Assembly (NCBI GenBank): GCA_025362815.1
Contig: JANYFG010000091.1
Coordinates: 1 to 58,649, forward strand
DNA from: Rhodospirillales bacterium
GTDB taxonomy: Bacteria; Pseudomonadota; Alphaproteobacteria; Acetobacterales; Acetobacteraceae
DNA length: 58,649 nucleotides
Direction: 5' to 3'
In this document: one piece after another, positions 15,650 through 24,614 of the stretch
How the letters are laid out: each line of letters opens with the position of its first letter
Numbering within the stretch: the first letter of the stretch is position 1
Notes under the pieces: model-generated
Databases searched by the model: none
What the model was told of the DNA's origin: nothing
Seen by the model: the letters and a program-made list of their open reading frames with translations, nothing else
Program-made: the position numbers and the translations under genes

Positions 15650-17638
15650 ATGCGCGCCAACCTTCTCAAGGCCATCGGGATCATCGTCCTGCTGGTGTTC
15701 CCCTTCGTGGTCATCAGCCCGTATTACATCCACCTGGCCGCCACCATCGCCATCTTCGCCATCGTCGCCGTCGGGCTGGACGTGGTGTTCGGCTACACCG
15801 GCGAGGTCTCGCTCGGCCATTCCGCCCTGTTCGGCATTGGCGCCTACACTGCCGCCATCCTGAACTTCCAGCTGGGCATCAGCTTCGGCTGGGCGATCCC
15901 GGCCGGCATGGTGGTATCCGCCGCGTTCGGCGCCTTGCTGGCGCTCCCGGCCCTGCGCGTCACCGGGCCCTACCTCGCCATGGTCACGCTCGCCTTCGGC
16001 ACCATCATCCAGATCCTGATCAACGAAACCGTCGACCTCACCAACGGCCCCCTCGGCATCAAGCTCACCCGCCCACTGTTCTACGACTGGCGGACCTTGG
16101 GCGACACCATCCCGTTCTTCAAGATGCCACGCCCGCGCATGGTCGAGACGCAGTTCTATTACGTCATCGCCATCGCCCTCGTGGTCACCCTGGTGCTGAT
16201 CTCCCGCCTTCTGGCCTCCCGCTACGGCCGCGCGTTCGAGGCCCTGCGCGACAGCCCCATCGCGTCGGACTGCATGGCCGTGTCGGTCTACAAGCATAAG
16301 GTCCTGGCCTTCGTCACCAGCGCCGCTTTCGCGGGCCTCGCGGGCGTGCTGTTTGCCTATTCCGAACAATACGTGGCGCCCAACAACATCAGCTTCGAAC
16401 AGTCGATCACCTTCCTGCTGGCCGTCACCATGGGCGGCCGCAAATCCCGCGTGGGCCCCCTCCTGGGCGCCGCCATCGTGGTCTATCTCCCCAACCTGCT
16501 GTCCGACATCGAGCAGTTCCGCGCCGTCGCCGCGGGCATCGCCGTCATCGCGGTGGTCATCGGCGCCATCCGCCTGCTCCGCGGTCCCGCCGAAGACCGC
16601 CTGTCCGTCGTCGTCCCCGTCGGGCTCTGCATCGCGTTTTTCGGGCTCTCGCTCATCCTGCAGCGCATCACCGACTACAAGCTCACCATCTACGGTCTGA
16701 TGATCCTGTTCGTCGTCTACTACCTGCCAGACGGCATCTACGGCTTCCTGCGCAACCTCGTGGCCCGTTACCGCCCGGATTGGGTCCGCCCGCCGGTGGT
16801 GATCGACGGCATGGGCGACGAAACTTCCGCCTGGGCCGCCACCCCGCCCGCCACCGGCTCCGGCGTGGCGCTGCTCCAGGCGCACGACATCGTCATGCAG
16901 TTCGGCGGCCTCAAGGCGCTCGACCGCGTCAGCCTCGATGTGATGCCCGGCACCGTGCACGGTCTCATCGGCCCCAACGGCTCCGGCAAATCCACCACCA
17001 TGAACGTGTTGACCGGCATTTATACGCCCACCTCCGGCAAGGTGGTGTTCGAAGGCAAATCCATCGCCGGCCACACATCCGCCGATATCGCCGGCGCCGG
17101 GATCGCACGCACCTTTCAAAATGTCCAACTCTTCGGCGAACTGACCTGCATCGAAAACATCATGGTCGGCCTGCACCACACCTTTCGCGGCACCATGGCG
17201 GGCGTGGCGCTGGCGCTGCCGACATCCCGCGCCGAGGAAGCCCACGCACTGCGCCGCGCCGCCAGCCTGCTTCGCTTCGTCGGCCTGGAAGCGATGGCCA
17301 ACGAGGAAGCCCGCAATCTCCCCTACGGCAAGCAACGCCTGCTTGAGATCGCCCGCGCTTTGGCGCTCGACCCCAAGCTTCTGCTGCTCGACGAACCCGC
17401 CGCCGGCCTGACGGCCCCGGATATCGTCGATCTCATGACCATCATCCGCAAGATCCGCGACCACGGCATCACCATGATCCTCATCGAGCACCACATGGAT
17501 GTCGTCATGAGCGTGTGCGACACCGTCACCGTGCTGGATTTCGGCCAGAAGATCGCCGAGGGCAAACCCGCCGATGTGCAGGCCGACCCCAAGGTGATCG
17601 CGGCCTATCTCGGCACCGCCGAAGCCGAAGCGGCGTAG
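15650..17638 (+). CDS. Fused LivM permease and LivG ATPase
   Basis: 662 aa, two ABC components in one chain. Residues 1-360 form a LivM-type permease with V-F-G-Y-T-G-E-V-S-L-G-H-S-A near 48. A short linker (about 360-400) leads to a LivG-type ATPase with Walker A GPNGSGKS near 441, signature-like L-P-Y-G-K-Q-R-L-L-E-I-A-R-A-L, Walker B L-L-L-L-D-E-P-A-A-G-L and switch His in L-I-E-H-H-M-D. It is an energised membrane subunit of the same importer as livH and livF. The frame is continuous, so it is a real fusion and not a missed stop. Neighbours are 5 nt upstream and 9 nt downstream. Confidence 0.92.
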   Translation: MRANLLKAIGIIVLLVFPFVVISPYYIHLAATIAIFAIVAVGLDVVFGYTGEVSLGHSALFGIGAYTAAILNFQLGISFGWAIPAGMVVSAAFGALLALPALRVTGPYLAMVTLAFGTIIQILINETVDLTNGPLGIKLTRPLFYDWRTLGDTIPFFKMPRPRMVETQFYYVIAIALVVTLVLISRLLASRYGRAFEALRDSPIASDCMAVSVYKHKVLAFVTSAAFAGLAGVLFAYSEQYVAPNNISFEQSITFLLAVTMGGRKSRVGPLLGAAIVVYLPNLLSDIEQFRAVAAGIAVIAVVIGAIRLLRGPAEDRLSVVVPVGLCIAFFGLSLILQRITDYKLTIYGLMILFVVYYLPDGIYGFLRNLVARYRPDWVRPPVVIDGMGDETSAWAATPPATGSGVALLQAHDIVMQFGGLKALDRVSLDVMPGTVHGLIGPNGSGKSTTMNVLTGIYTPTSGKVVFEGKSIAGHTSADIAGAGIARTFQNVQLFGELTCIENIMVGLHHTFRGTMAGVALALPTSRAEEAHALRRAASLLRFVGLEAMANEEARNLPYGKQRLLEIARALALDPKLLLLDEPAAGLTAPDIVDLMTIIRKIRDHGITMILIEHHMDVVMSVCDTVTVLDFGQKIAEGKPADVQADPKVIAAYLGTAEAEAA

Positions 17639-17647
17639 GAGCACCCC

Positions 17648-18373
17648 ATGTTACAGGTCGAAAACCTCGCCGCGGGCTACGGCAAAGTCAAAGTGCTGCA
17701 CGAGATCTCGTTGCGCGTCGAGGAAGGCATGCTGGTCACCTTGATCGGCTCCAACGGCGCCGGCAAAACCACCACGCTGCGCGCGCTGTCTGGCATGATC
17801 AAACCCGAATCAGGTCATGTCCGCATCTCCGGCGAGGAGATCACCGGCATGCCTTCGCACGAGATCGCCCGCCGCGGCCTGGCCCATTCCCCCGAAGGCC
17901 GCCGCGTCTTCCCGGTCCTGTCCGTCGAGGACAACCTCATCATGGGCGCCTTCACCCGCCTCACGGGGTCCCGCCCCAAGGGCGACGTGAAGGCCGATCT
18001 CGCCCGCATGTTCGAGCTGTTCCCCCGCCTCGCCGAACGCCGCCAGCAACAGGCCGGCACGCTGTCCGGCGGCGAACAGCAGATGCTCGCCATGGCCCGC
18101 GCGCTGATGCTGTCGCCAAAGGTCTTGCTGCTCGACGAACCCTCGATGGGTCTCGCGCCGAAACTGGTGGAGGAGGTCTTCGCCACCATCACCCGCCTCA
18201 AGGCCGCCCGCGTGACCATGCTGCTCGTCGAACAATTCGCCGCCGCAGCACTGGAGGTCGCCGATTTCGGCTACGTCCTGGAGAACGGCCGCATCTCCGC
18301 CTCCGGCTCCGCCGCGTCTCTCAAAGTGGACCCCGCCGTGCGCGCCGCCTATCTGGGAACAGCACATGGCTAA
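17648..18373 (+). CDS. livF: LivF-type ABC transporter ATPase
   Basis: 241 aa. Walker A is GSNGAGKT near residue 37, the signature is LSGGEQQ, Walker B is L-L-L-D-E-P-S-M-G-L and the switch segment is L-L-V-E-Q-F; the Gln replacing His is usual in LivF. It is the second ATPase of the importer, partnering the LivG half of the preceding protein. It starts 9 nt after that gene. Its TAA (18371-18373) is followed with no gap by module A of repeat R4, so the hairpin forms the immediate 3' end of this transcript. Confidence 0.9.
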   Translation: MLQVENLAAGYGKVKVLHEISLRVEEGMLVTLIGSNGAGKTTTLRALSGMIKPESGHVRISGEEITGMPSHEIARRGLAHSPEGRRVFPVLSVEDNLIMGAFTRLTGSRPKGDVKADLARMFELFPRLAERRQQQAGTLSGGEQQMLAMARALMLSPKVLLLDEPSMGLAPKLVEEVFATITRLKAARVTMLLVEQFAAAALEVADFGYVLENGRISASGSAASLKVDPAVRAAYLGTAHG

Positions 18374-18473
18374 CTTCTTTTTCTGAAGAAAAAGAAGCGT
18401 GCATAGTCCGGATATACCCGCGCACGCACCCCAACGAATGAAGTTTTTTGGTTCTTTTGTTCACAAAAGAACA
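18374..18473 (+). repeat. Dispersed composite AT-rich repeat, copy R4 (A-B)
   Basis: Module A (18374-18397) begins at the base after the livF stop codon; module B is 18440-18473, ending 28 nt before the next gene's ATG. The usual A tail is missing here. Instead GCGTGC (18397-18402) can pair with GCACGC (18422-18427) in the spacer, making a different middle hairpin. Confidence 0.92.
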
Positions 18474-18501
18474 CCTTCCACCTCCCGCCAGGAGCCCCTC
18501 C

Positions 18502-19887
18502 ATGTCCGCCGCATGGTCGCAAACCGCACCCAAATCCGTGCCAATGCCCGCCGGCGAGGTTTTCGTCATCGCCACCGAATACGTCGAAGCCGGACGGCTC
18601 GATGCCGCGTCCCGCCTTCTCGGCCACCTCCTCGCGGCCAGCCCTCTCCACGCCGAGGGGCTGCATCTGAGCGGCCTCATCGCGTTCCGCAAAACCCGCA
18701 TGGCCGATGCCGCCACGCTCATGGAACGCGCCGCTCAGGCCGGCGCCACCAGGGCCGTGCATCTGCGCAATCTCGCCGAGGTCTACCGCCAGCTCGGCCG
18801 CCTCGACGAAGCGGCCCACGCCGCCACCAAAAGCGTGGCGATGGACCCGAAGGACCCGCTCGCCCCCTTCAACCTCGCCATGGTGCAATACGACCGCCTG
18901 CACATCGACGCCGCCATCGCTGCCGCCCGGGAAGCGCTGCGTCGCAAGCCGGATCTGCCGGAAGCGCACATGAAATACGCCCAGGCCCTGCTGGTCCAAG
19001 GCGATTTCATCCCAGGATGGGACGCGTATGAGCACCGCTACAAAATCCCCGGCGCCGCGCCGCTGATGCCACCCACCACCCGCCCGCAATGGGACGGCAC
19101 GCCGATGCCAGCCGACACGCTCCTGCTGATCGCCGACCAGGGCTACGGCGACGTCATCATGTTCGGCCGCTTCGTCCCCGAGGTCATGCGGCGTTGCGCC
19201 CACGTCACCATCGCCTGCAGCCCCGAAATGCGCGGCATCGTCGAACAGCTCGCACCCGGCGCCGACGTCGTGGTGCGCTGGGAGGATTGCCGGGATTACG
19301 CGGCCTATAGCCCGTTCTCAGGCCTGCCGCGCGTGTTCCACATCACGCTGGCGCATCTGCCCGGCCCCACGAACTACCTGCGCCCCAACCCCGAATTGGT
19401 GTCGAAATGGGCCGATCGTCTGGCCGACACCGCGGGCCCGCGCCGCGTGGCGCTGGCCTGGGCCGGCCGCCCCACCCACAACAACGACCGCAACCGCTCC
19501 CTGCACCTACGCCAGCTCGCCCCCCTGGCTGACATCCCCGGCATCACCTTCGTCTCCATCCAGAAGGGCGCCCCGGCCCAGCAATGCGTGGCGTGGCCAG
19601 GCGCCACCCCGCTGCTCGATCTCGATGCCGAGATCGACAGCTTCGACGACACCGCCGCCATCCTGCAAAACGTCGATCTGCTGATTTCGGCCGACACCTC
19701 GGTCGCCCATCTCGCCGGCGCCATCGGCCGCCCCGCCTGGGTCATGCTGCCCTACGCCCCCGACTGGCGGTGGCTGCTGACGCGCGAGGACACCCCCTGG
19801 TATCCCACCGTGCGCCTGTTCCGCCAGAACCAGGACCGGGACTGGCAGGCCGTCATCGCCCGTATCGCAGCAGACCTCGCTACCTGA
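18502..19887 (+). CDS. TPR protein with C-terminal glycosyltransferase-like domain
   Basis: 461 aa from the ATG at 18502 with AGGAG 9 nt upstream; the extension to 18448 is coding-like only because it reads through repeat R4. Residues about 25-170 are tetratricopeptide repeats (for example H-L-R-N-L-A-E-V-Y-R-Q-L-G-R-L-D-E-A and the following repeat). Residues 190-460 form a glycosyltransferase-9/heptosyltransferase-like domain with Q-G-Y-G-D and the late motif S-A-D-T-S-V-A-H-L-A-G-A. Such proteins are frequent in Acetobacteraceae and are thought to glycosylate proteins or surface glycans; the acceptor is unknown. It converges on the 54-aa gene with an 8-nt overlap. Confidence 0.85.
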   Translation: MSAAWSQTAPKSVPMPAGEVFVIATEYVEAGRLDAASRLLGHLLAASPLHAEGLHLSGLIAFRKTRMADAATLMERAAQAGATRAVHLRNLAEVYRQLGRLDEAAHAATKSVAMDPKDPLAPFNLAMVQYDRLHIDAAIAAAREALRRKPDLPEAHMKYAQALLVQGDFIPGWDAYEHRYKIPGAAPLMPPTTRPQWDGTPMPADTLLLIADQGYGDVIMFGRFVPEVMRRCAHVTIACSPEMRGIVEQLAPGADVVVRWEDCRDYAAYSPFSGLPRVFHITLAHLPGPTNYLRPNPELVSKWADRLADTAGPRRVALAWAGRPTHNNDRNRSLHLRQLAPLADIPGITFVSIQKGAPAQQCVAWPGATPLLDLDAEIDSFDDTAAILQNVDLLISADTSVAHLAGAIGRPAWVMLPYAPDWRWLLTREDTPWYPTVRLFRQNQDRDWQAVIARIAADLAT

Positions 19888-20044
19888 CCCGAGGCGGCTC
19901 GCGCACCCAATCGGTCGTCGTCTTGTCGATGAAGAAAGCCCGGTATTGCGGGCTCACATCGGGCGCGAACAGCCCCACCGCCACGATCGCCGCCTGCGCC
20001 GCGAACAGCACCAACGCGAGCACAAGGGCCCCGATCCCGCGCAT
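19880..20044 (-). CDS. 54-aa single-pass membrane protein, unknown function
   Basis: Starts MRGIGALVLALVLFAAQ: one hydrophobic segment (about residues 4-27) followed by a polar tail S-P-Q-Y-R-A-F-F-I-D-K-T-T-T-D-W-V-R-E-P-P. Its ATG shares one base with the stop of the PIG-V-like gene (TGATG), the same coupling seen at other junctions in this window, which supports real translation. I do not recognise the family. The obvious guess is a small accessory subunit of the upstream membrane glycosyltransferase, inferred only from position. The 3' end overlaps the convergent TPR-glycosyltransferase gene by 8 nt. Confidence 0.65.
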   Translation of the reverse strand: MRGIGALVLALVLFAAQAAIVAVGLFAPDVSPQYRAFFIDKTTTDWVREPPRVR

Positions 20045-21189
20045 CAATAGGTCGAGCTCGCCGAGATGAACCAGAACACCAGAACCACCCCGTGCAGCAG
20101 CCCCGCCGTCCCGAACACGGCCGCCACCGCAATCCGGTTGCGGATCATCATCGCGAGCTCGAACACCGCGAACAGAAAGAACGGATTGGTCGCAACGAAG
20201 CGCGGCATCGAGTGCAGCCCGGTCGAAAGCGGCAGCAGGATGCTGGCGGCCAGCAAAAACGCCTCGCTGCTGCGCCGGCGCCACGCCAGCCAGGCCGCGG
20301 TCACCAGCCCCAGCAGGGCCCAGGCCGCGAAATAAGATTCGCTCTGCAAACCCTTTGGCAGCAACAGCCGGCCCCAGTCCCAATGGCCGAGCCCCGACGC
20401 CACCATCGCCACCGGCCCCACCCATTCGCGCTCCCACAGCACCTGCACATGGTTGAACGCCAGCGCGTCACCCAACGCCAGATATTGCGCCAGCATATAG
20501 GCAGACAGGCCCAGCGGCGCGATCGCGATCGGCAGCAACACCTCGCCCAGCAGCGTCAGCCGGTCCGCGCGGTGCCGGTGATGCCAAAGATGCATGGCCC
20601 GATCGAACACGATGATGGGCAGCATGAGAATACCGGTGGGCCGCGTCGCCGTCATCAGCGCCGCCACCACCGCCGCAGCCAGCGGCCGCCGCGCCTGCAA
20701 CAGCCCCAGGGACGACACCGCCAGAAGTGCGAACAGGCTTTCGGAATAGATCGCCGAGAACGTGAAGCTCAACGGAAACAACACCGCGAACACGACCCAC
20801 ATCATTGGCCACATCACGGGCCACATCGCCACATCGAAAGCCACCCGCGTGCGCCGCAGATGCACATAAGCCACGTAGATGAACCCTGCGAACAACAGGT
20901 TCGACACGAGAAGACCGGTGAAATAACGGCCCATCCCGACAAGCTCTATCCCGGCGCGCACAAGCAGCGGATACAGCGGAAAGAACGCATAGTTCGGAAT
21001 GTCGTTATAGTTCTGAAACAGACTGTCAGATCCGTAGCCCTCGGCCGCAAGACGGGCATACCACCCGCAATCATACTGGCACATCGCGGTCGAAAGCCCG
21101 CCGAACGGGATCGCCATCACCTTGTATACGGCAAGCCGCAACATGACCGCGAAGGTGATCAACAGCGGCATGAGAACGCGCAAGGGCAT
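20044..21189 (-). CDS. PIG-V-like integral membrane mannosyltransferase family protein
   Basis: 381 aa from the ATG at 21189 (MPLRVLMPLLITF). It is rich in hydrophobic helices (about nine or ten), with Q-Y-D-C-G-W-Y near residues 38-44; an acidic residue in the first extracytoplasmic loop followed by W-Y is typical of PIG-V and related GT-C glycosyltransferases using polyprenyl-phosphate sugars. It would act in the inner membrane with its active site in the periplasm. It is coupled to the 54-aa gene by TGATG and is divergent from the sugar ABC operon (139 nt between starts). The start could also be M7; sugar and acceptor are unknown. Confidence 0.82.
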   Translation of the reverse strand: MPLRVLMPLLITFAVMLRLAVYKVMAIPFGGLSTAMCQYDCGWYARLAAEGYGSDSLFQNYNDIPNYAFFPLYPLLVRAGIELVGMGRYFTGLLVSNLLFAGFIYVAYVHLRRTRVAFDVAMWPVMWPMMWVVFAVLFPLSFTFSAIYSESLFALLAVSSLGLLQARRPLAAAVVAALMTATRPTGILMLPIIVFDRAMHLWHHRHRADRLTLLGEVLLPIAIAPLGLSAYMLAQYLALGDALAFNHVQVLWEREWVGPVAMVASGLGHWDWGRLLLPKGLQSESYFAAWALLGLVTAAWLAWRRRSSEAFLLAASILLPLSTGLHSMPRFVATNPFFLFAVFELAMMIRNRIAVAAVFGTAGLLHGVVLVFWFISASSTY

Positions 21190-21328
21190 GCTCGCTGCGT
21201 AGAGGAAGCACGGGCGATTGGCAAACAAAGATCCCACGGCGCCGGCCTTTGAACCCACATGGGGGCTTTCGCCATGACGCCGTGCGGAGCATGATATCGG
21301 TAACGAAAATATAAACTGGGAGCGTCTC

Positions 21329-22597
21329 ATGTCGCGTGTTCATCTTCTCGCCGGGCTCGCTCTGCTGGCAACGGCGTCGGCCTCGGCGTCGGTCGCAAAC
21401 GCTGGTGAGATCCGGATCGCATGCTATTCCGATGGCAACGAGTGTCCCGCCACCATGGACCTCGCCAAACGGTTCATGGCCGCCAATCCGGACGTCAAGG
21501 TCACGATCGACGAGATGCCCTACAAATCCATCCTGGAAAGCCTGCCCGTCCAGCTCGCCGCCGGCCAGGGGCCGGATGCCGCCCGCGTCACCCTGTTCGG
21601 CACGGTCATGCAGTACATGATCGACCTCACGCCCTACGTGAAGAACCCGGCCTATTGGGAAGCAAGCTTCGGCGCCGTCCTGCCCTGGACCCGCCCGCCC
21701 GGCGTCACCACCGGCATCTACGGCCTGCCCACCCAGTTCACCGTCACCTCGCCCATCGTCAACAAAACCCTGTTCGACCAGGCCGGCGTGAAGCTCCCCG
21801 CCGACGGCGCCTCGTGGGACGAGTGGGCGGCGGCGGTCGACAAGGTCGCCAAGGCCACCAAAACCCCCTACGGCATGGCGTTCGACCGCTCGGGCCACCG
21901 CTTCGCCGCCGCCGCCATTTCCATGGGCGCCAAATATTTCGCAGCCGACGGCACACCGGCCGTGATCGATGACGGCTTCAAGGCGATGGCCAGCCGCTTC
22001 GTGAAATGGAACGCCGACAACACCGTGGAAAAAGACGTCTGGGCCTCCACCGGTGGCGGCTACCGCGATGCGTTCGAGGAATTCGCCAACGCCAAGATCG
22101 TGATGTACCACTCCGGCAGCTGGCAGCTGAACCGCCTGCAAAAGCAGATCGGCGACGCCTTCGAATGGCAGGTGGTGGGCAACCCCTGCGACAAGGTGTG
22201 CTCCGGCATGCCGGGCGGCGCCGCCTTCGTGGCCTTCAAGGGCAGCAAAAATCCGAAGGACGTCGCCCGCTTCTTCGACTTCCTGGCCGACAAGCCCGTC
22301 TATGCCGAGTGGATGGGCATGACCAACAACATCCCCGCCCAGGCCGAGCTGCAAAAGGGCGGCGTTTCGTACAAACTCAGCCCCGCCGCCACCGCCGCAC
22401 TTGCGGCATTCGGCGCCAACGCGGCGAAAGTCTCGCCCACCGGCTACAAACTCTCCGGCTACGCCCAGAACAGCGCCATCTACAACCCCACCGTCGACCG
22501 CCTCAGCCAGGTGATCGCCGGCCAGATGACGCTGGACCAGGCCTATGCCCGCATCACCCAGGACGTGGCCGACAGCGTCGCCGCCGCCAAGAAGTAG
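21329..22597 (+). CDS. Sugar ABC transporter substrate-binding protein
   Basis: 422 aa extracellular solute-binding protein, family 1 type. The signal peptide (L-L-A-G-L-A-L-L-A-T-A-S-A-S then V-A-N-A-G) is cleaved near residue 26. The body is typical for MalE/UgpB relatives (A-A-G-Q-G-P-D-A near 85, G-I-Y-G-L-P-T near 130). It binds sugar or glycoside in the periplasm for the permeases and MalK-like ATPase that follow. GGGAG lies 8 nt before the ATG. First gene of the operon that ends in a GH31 glycosidase, so an alpha-linked sugar or glycoside is the likely ligand. Confidence 0.9.
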   Translation: MSRVHLLAGLALLATASASASVANAGEIRIACYSDGNECPATMDLAKRFMAANPDVKVTIDEMPYKSILESLPVQLAAGQGPDAARVTLFGTVMQYMIDLTPYVKNPAYWEASFGAVLPWTRPPGVTTGIYGLPTQFTVTSPIVNKTLFDQAGVKLPADGASWDEWAAAVDKVAKATKTPYGMAFDRSGHRFAAAAISMGAKYFAADGTPAVIDDGFKAMASRFVKWNADNTVEKDVWASTGGGYRDAFEEFANAKIVMYHSGSWQLNRLQKQIGDAFEWQVVGNPCDKVCSGMPGGAAFVAFKGSKNPKDVARFFDFLADKPVYAEWMGMTNNIPAQAELQKGGVSYKLSPAATAALAAFGANAAKVSPTGYKLSGYAQNSAIYNPTVDRLSQVIAGQMTLDQAYARITQDVADSVAAAKK

Positions 22598-22606
22598 TCA
22601 GGCCCG

Positions 22607-23581
22607 ATGAAGATCCTGACGGCTGCCTACGCGGCCGTGATGAACCTGCCCGAGCGCCCGATGCGATGGGCGCAGGGCAGGCTGCGCGGCGGCAGGCTTG
22701 GCTGGGTGTTCGTGGCGCCCAACCTCGCCGTCTTCGCGCTGTTCTCGTTTCTGCCGATCGTGATCGACATCGTCTACGCCACCACCGGCGGCGCCCAGCT
22801 GCTGCCGTCCGAACGCCCCTATGTCGGCGCCGACAATTTCGCCTCCCTGCTCGACTGCACCAACCATCTCGACCCCAACACCTGCACGCGCGACCTGTTC
22901 TGGCACGGCATCTGGAACACGCTCCGATTTGTGGTGTTCCAGGTCGGACTGATGCTGGGTTTCAGCCTGCTCACCGCGCTGGTGCTGAACCGCAAAATCA
23001 TGGGCCGCGGCTTCTTCCGCGCCATGTTCTTCTATCCCGTGCTGCTCTCGCCGGTGGTGGTGGCGTTGATCTGGAAATGGATCCTGCAACGCGAAGGCGT
23101 GCTCAACGCCGGCTTCATGGCGGCGGGCGTCACGCCCGTGAACTGGCTGCTCGATGCCAACTGGGCGTTCTTCTGGAGCGTGTTCATCTCCATCTGGGCG
23201 CATATGGGGTTCTACACCCTCATCCTGCTCGCCGGATTGCAGGCCATTCCCGCCGAGATCCACGAAGCCGCCGCGATGGACGCCACCCCGCCGCTGCGCC
23301 ATTTCCGCCGCATCACCTGGCCGCTTCTCATGCCGTCGGTGCTCGTGGTCTTCGTGCTCGGCCTCATCCGCGCCGTGCAGATGTTCGATGAGATCTACGT
23401 GCTCACCGGCGGCGGCCCCGGCACCGCCACCACCTTCATCGTGCAATACATCTACAAAACCGGGTTCGCCGACGGGGTGCGCCAATACGGCCTGGCCGCC
23501 GCCGCCTCGCTGCTCCTGGCCGGCGTGCTGCTCGTGCTCACCTTGCTGCAGCTCAAAGGGCAAAGGGCCAAAAATGGCTGA
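22607..23581 (+). CDS. Sugar ABC transporter permease 1 (MalF/UgpA type)
   Basis: 324 aa inner-membrane permease with six main helices. The cytoplasmic EAA loop that docks to the ATPase is E-I-H-E-A-A-A-M-D near residue 222. The first periplasmic loop contains two cysteines (L-D-C-T-N and N-T-C-T-R-D, about 9 residues apart) that could form a disulfide. It starts 9 nt after the binding-protein stop, and its last 8 nt overlap the next permease start. It works as a heterodimer with permease 2. Confidence 0.9.
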   Translation: MKILTAAYAAVMNLPERPMRWAQGRLRGGRLGWVFVAPNLAVFALFSFLPIVIDIVYATTGGAQLLPSERPYVGADNFASLLDCTNHLDPNTCTRDLFWHGIWNTLRFVVFQVGLMLGFSLLTALVLNRKIMGRGFFRAMFFYPVLLSPVVVALIWKWILQREGVLNAGFMAAGVTPVNWLLDANWAFFWSVFISIWAHMGFYTLILLAGLQAIPAEIHEAAAMDATPPLRHFRRITWPLLMPSVLVVFVLGLIRAVQMFDEIYVLTGGGPGTATTFIVQYIYKTGFADGVRQYGLAAAASLLLAGVLLVLTLLQLKGQRAKNG

Positions 23582-24614
23582 CATGCTCACCGCCAAACGT
23601 GGCCATCATCGCTGGGACTGGACCGACTGGGCCGCGCATCTCTACCTGTTGCTCGGCGTCCTCGTCATGTTCGGCCCCGTCGCATGGCTCGGCCTCAGCT
23701 CGCTGAAAAGCGAGACCGGCCTCAACGCCTTTCCGCCCACCTTGCTGCCTTACGAAGCCGCCACCGCCCCGGTCGAGGGTCGCGGCAATCTGCGCCTCTA
23801 CACCATCGATTCCGGCGATTTCGCGGGCCAGCAACTCGCCGAAATCCGCCGCGTCGGCATCCAGGCCCAGATGGTCGACCCGAAACGGCCCGAGGTCATC
23901 ATCCGCCTCCCCGTCGAGGGCCGCACGCCGGTCATGCGAATGCGCCTGGCCACCGAGAACTACACCGCCCTGTTCAGCCGGTTCGATTTCTTCCGTTACT
24001 TCTGGAACAGCAGCTTCATCACCATCGTCGCCACCGTGCTCACCCTTCTGGTCAACTCGATGTCGGCCTTCGTGCTCAGCAAATACAGGTTCACCGGCCG
24101 CGAATCGGTCTTCCTCGTCATGCTCGCCACGCTGATGATCCCGCCCACCATCGTGCTGGTGCCGAATTACCTCATCGCCGCCCAGCTCGGCCTCACCAAC
24201 TCGCTCTGGGGCGTCATCTGGCCCGGCGTCGCCACCCCCACCGGCGTGTTCCTGCTGCGCCAGTACATGCTGACCCTGCCGGACGAGTTGCTCGAAGCCG
24301 CGCGGATGGACAACGCCAGTGAGTGGCGCATCTACTGGCGCATCGTGCTCCCGCTTTCCGCCCCGGCTCTGGCCGTGCTCGCCATCTTTTCCGTCATGTG
24401 GCGCTGGAACGACTTCCTCTGGCCCATGGTCGTCCTCGCCCGCTCGGAGGTCTTCACGCTCCCGCTGGCGCTGAATTCGTTCCAGGGCGAGCTGACCACC
24501 CAGTGGAACTTCCTCTTGGCCATGACGGTGGTCACGCTGCTCCCCGTCACGATCATCTTCGCATTCCTGCAAAAATACATCACGCAGGGCATCGCCTCTG
24601 CCGGAGTGAAGTAA
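23574..24614 (+). CDS. Sugar ABC transporter permease 2 (MalG type) with enlarged periplasmic loop
   Basis: 346 aa from the ATG at 23574 ([12 protein letters not shown]), with AAAGGG ahead of it; it overlaps permease 1 by 8 nt. The first helix (about residues 23-42) is followed by a loop to about residue 140 that is some 60 residues longer than in ordinary MalG proteins. The extra part (roughly 61-124) looks beta-rich and charged, so it may contact the binding protein. The EAA loop is E-L-L-E-A-A-R-M-D. The TAA shares one base with the ATPase start (TAATG). Confidence 0.88.
   Translation: MADMLTAKRGHHRWDWTDWAAHLYLLLGVLVMFGPVAWLGLSSLKSETGLNAFPPTLLPYEAATAPVEGRGNLRLYTIDSGDFAGQQLAEIRRVGIQAQMVDPKRPEVIIRLPVEGRTPVMRMRLATENYTALFSRFDFFRYFWNSSFITIVATVLTLLVNSMSAFVLSKYRFTGRESVFLVMLATLMIPPTIVLVPNYLIAAQLGLTNSLWGVIWPGVATPTGVFLLRQYMLTLPDELLEAARMDNASEWRIYWRIVLPLSAPALAVLAIFSVMWRWNDFLWPMVVLARSEVFTLPLALNSFQGELTTQWNFLLAMTVVTLLPVTIIFAFLQKYITQGIASAGVK

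Noticed and set aside
21249-21325. Possible promoter or LacI-type operator ahead of the sugar ABC operon
   Set aside because: AT-rich stretch near 21290-21315 is suggestive, but no symmetric operator or good -35/-10 pair is present.
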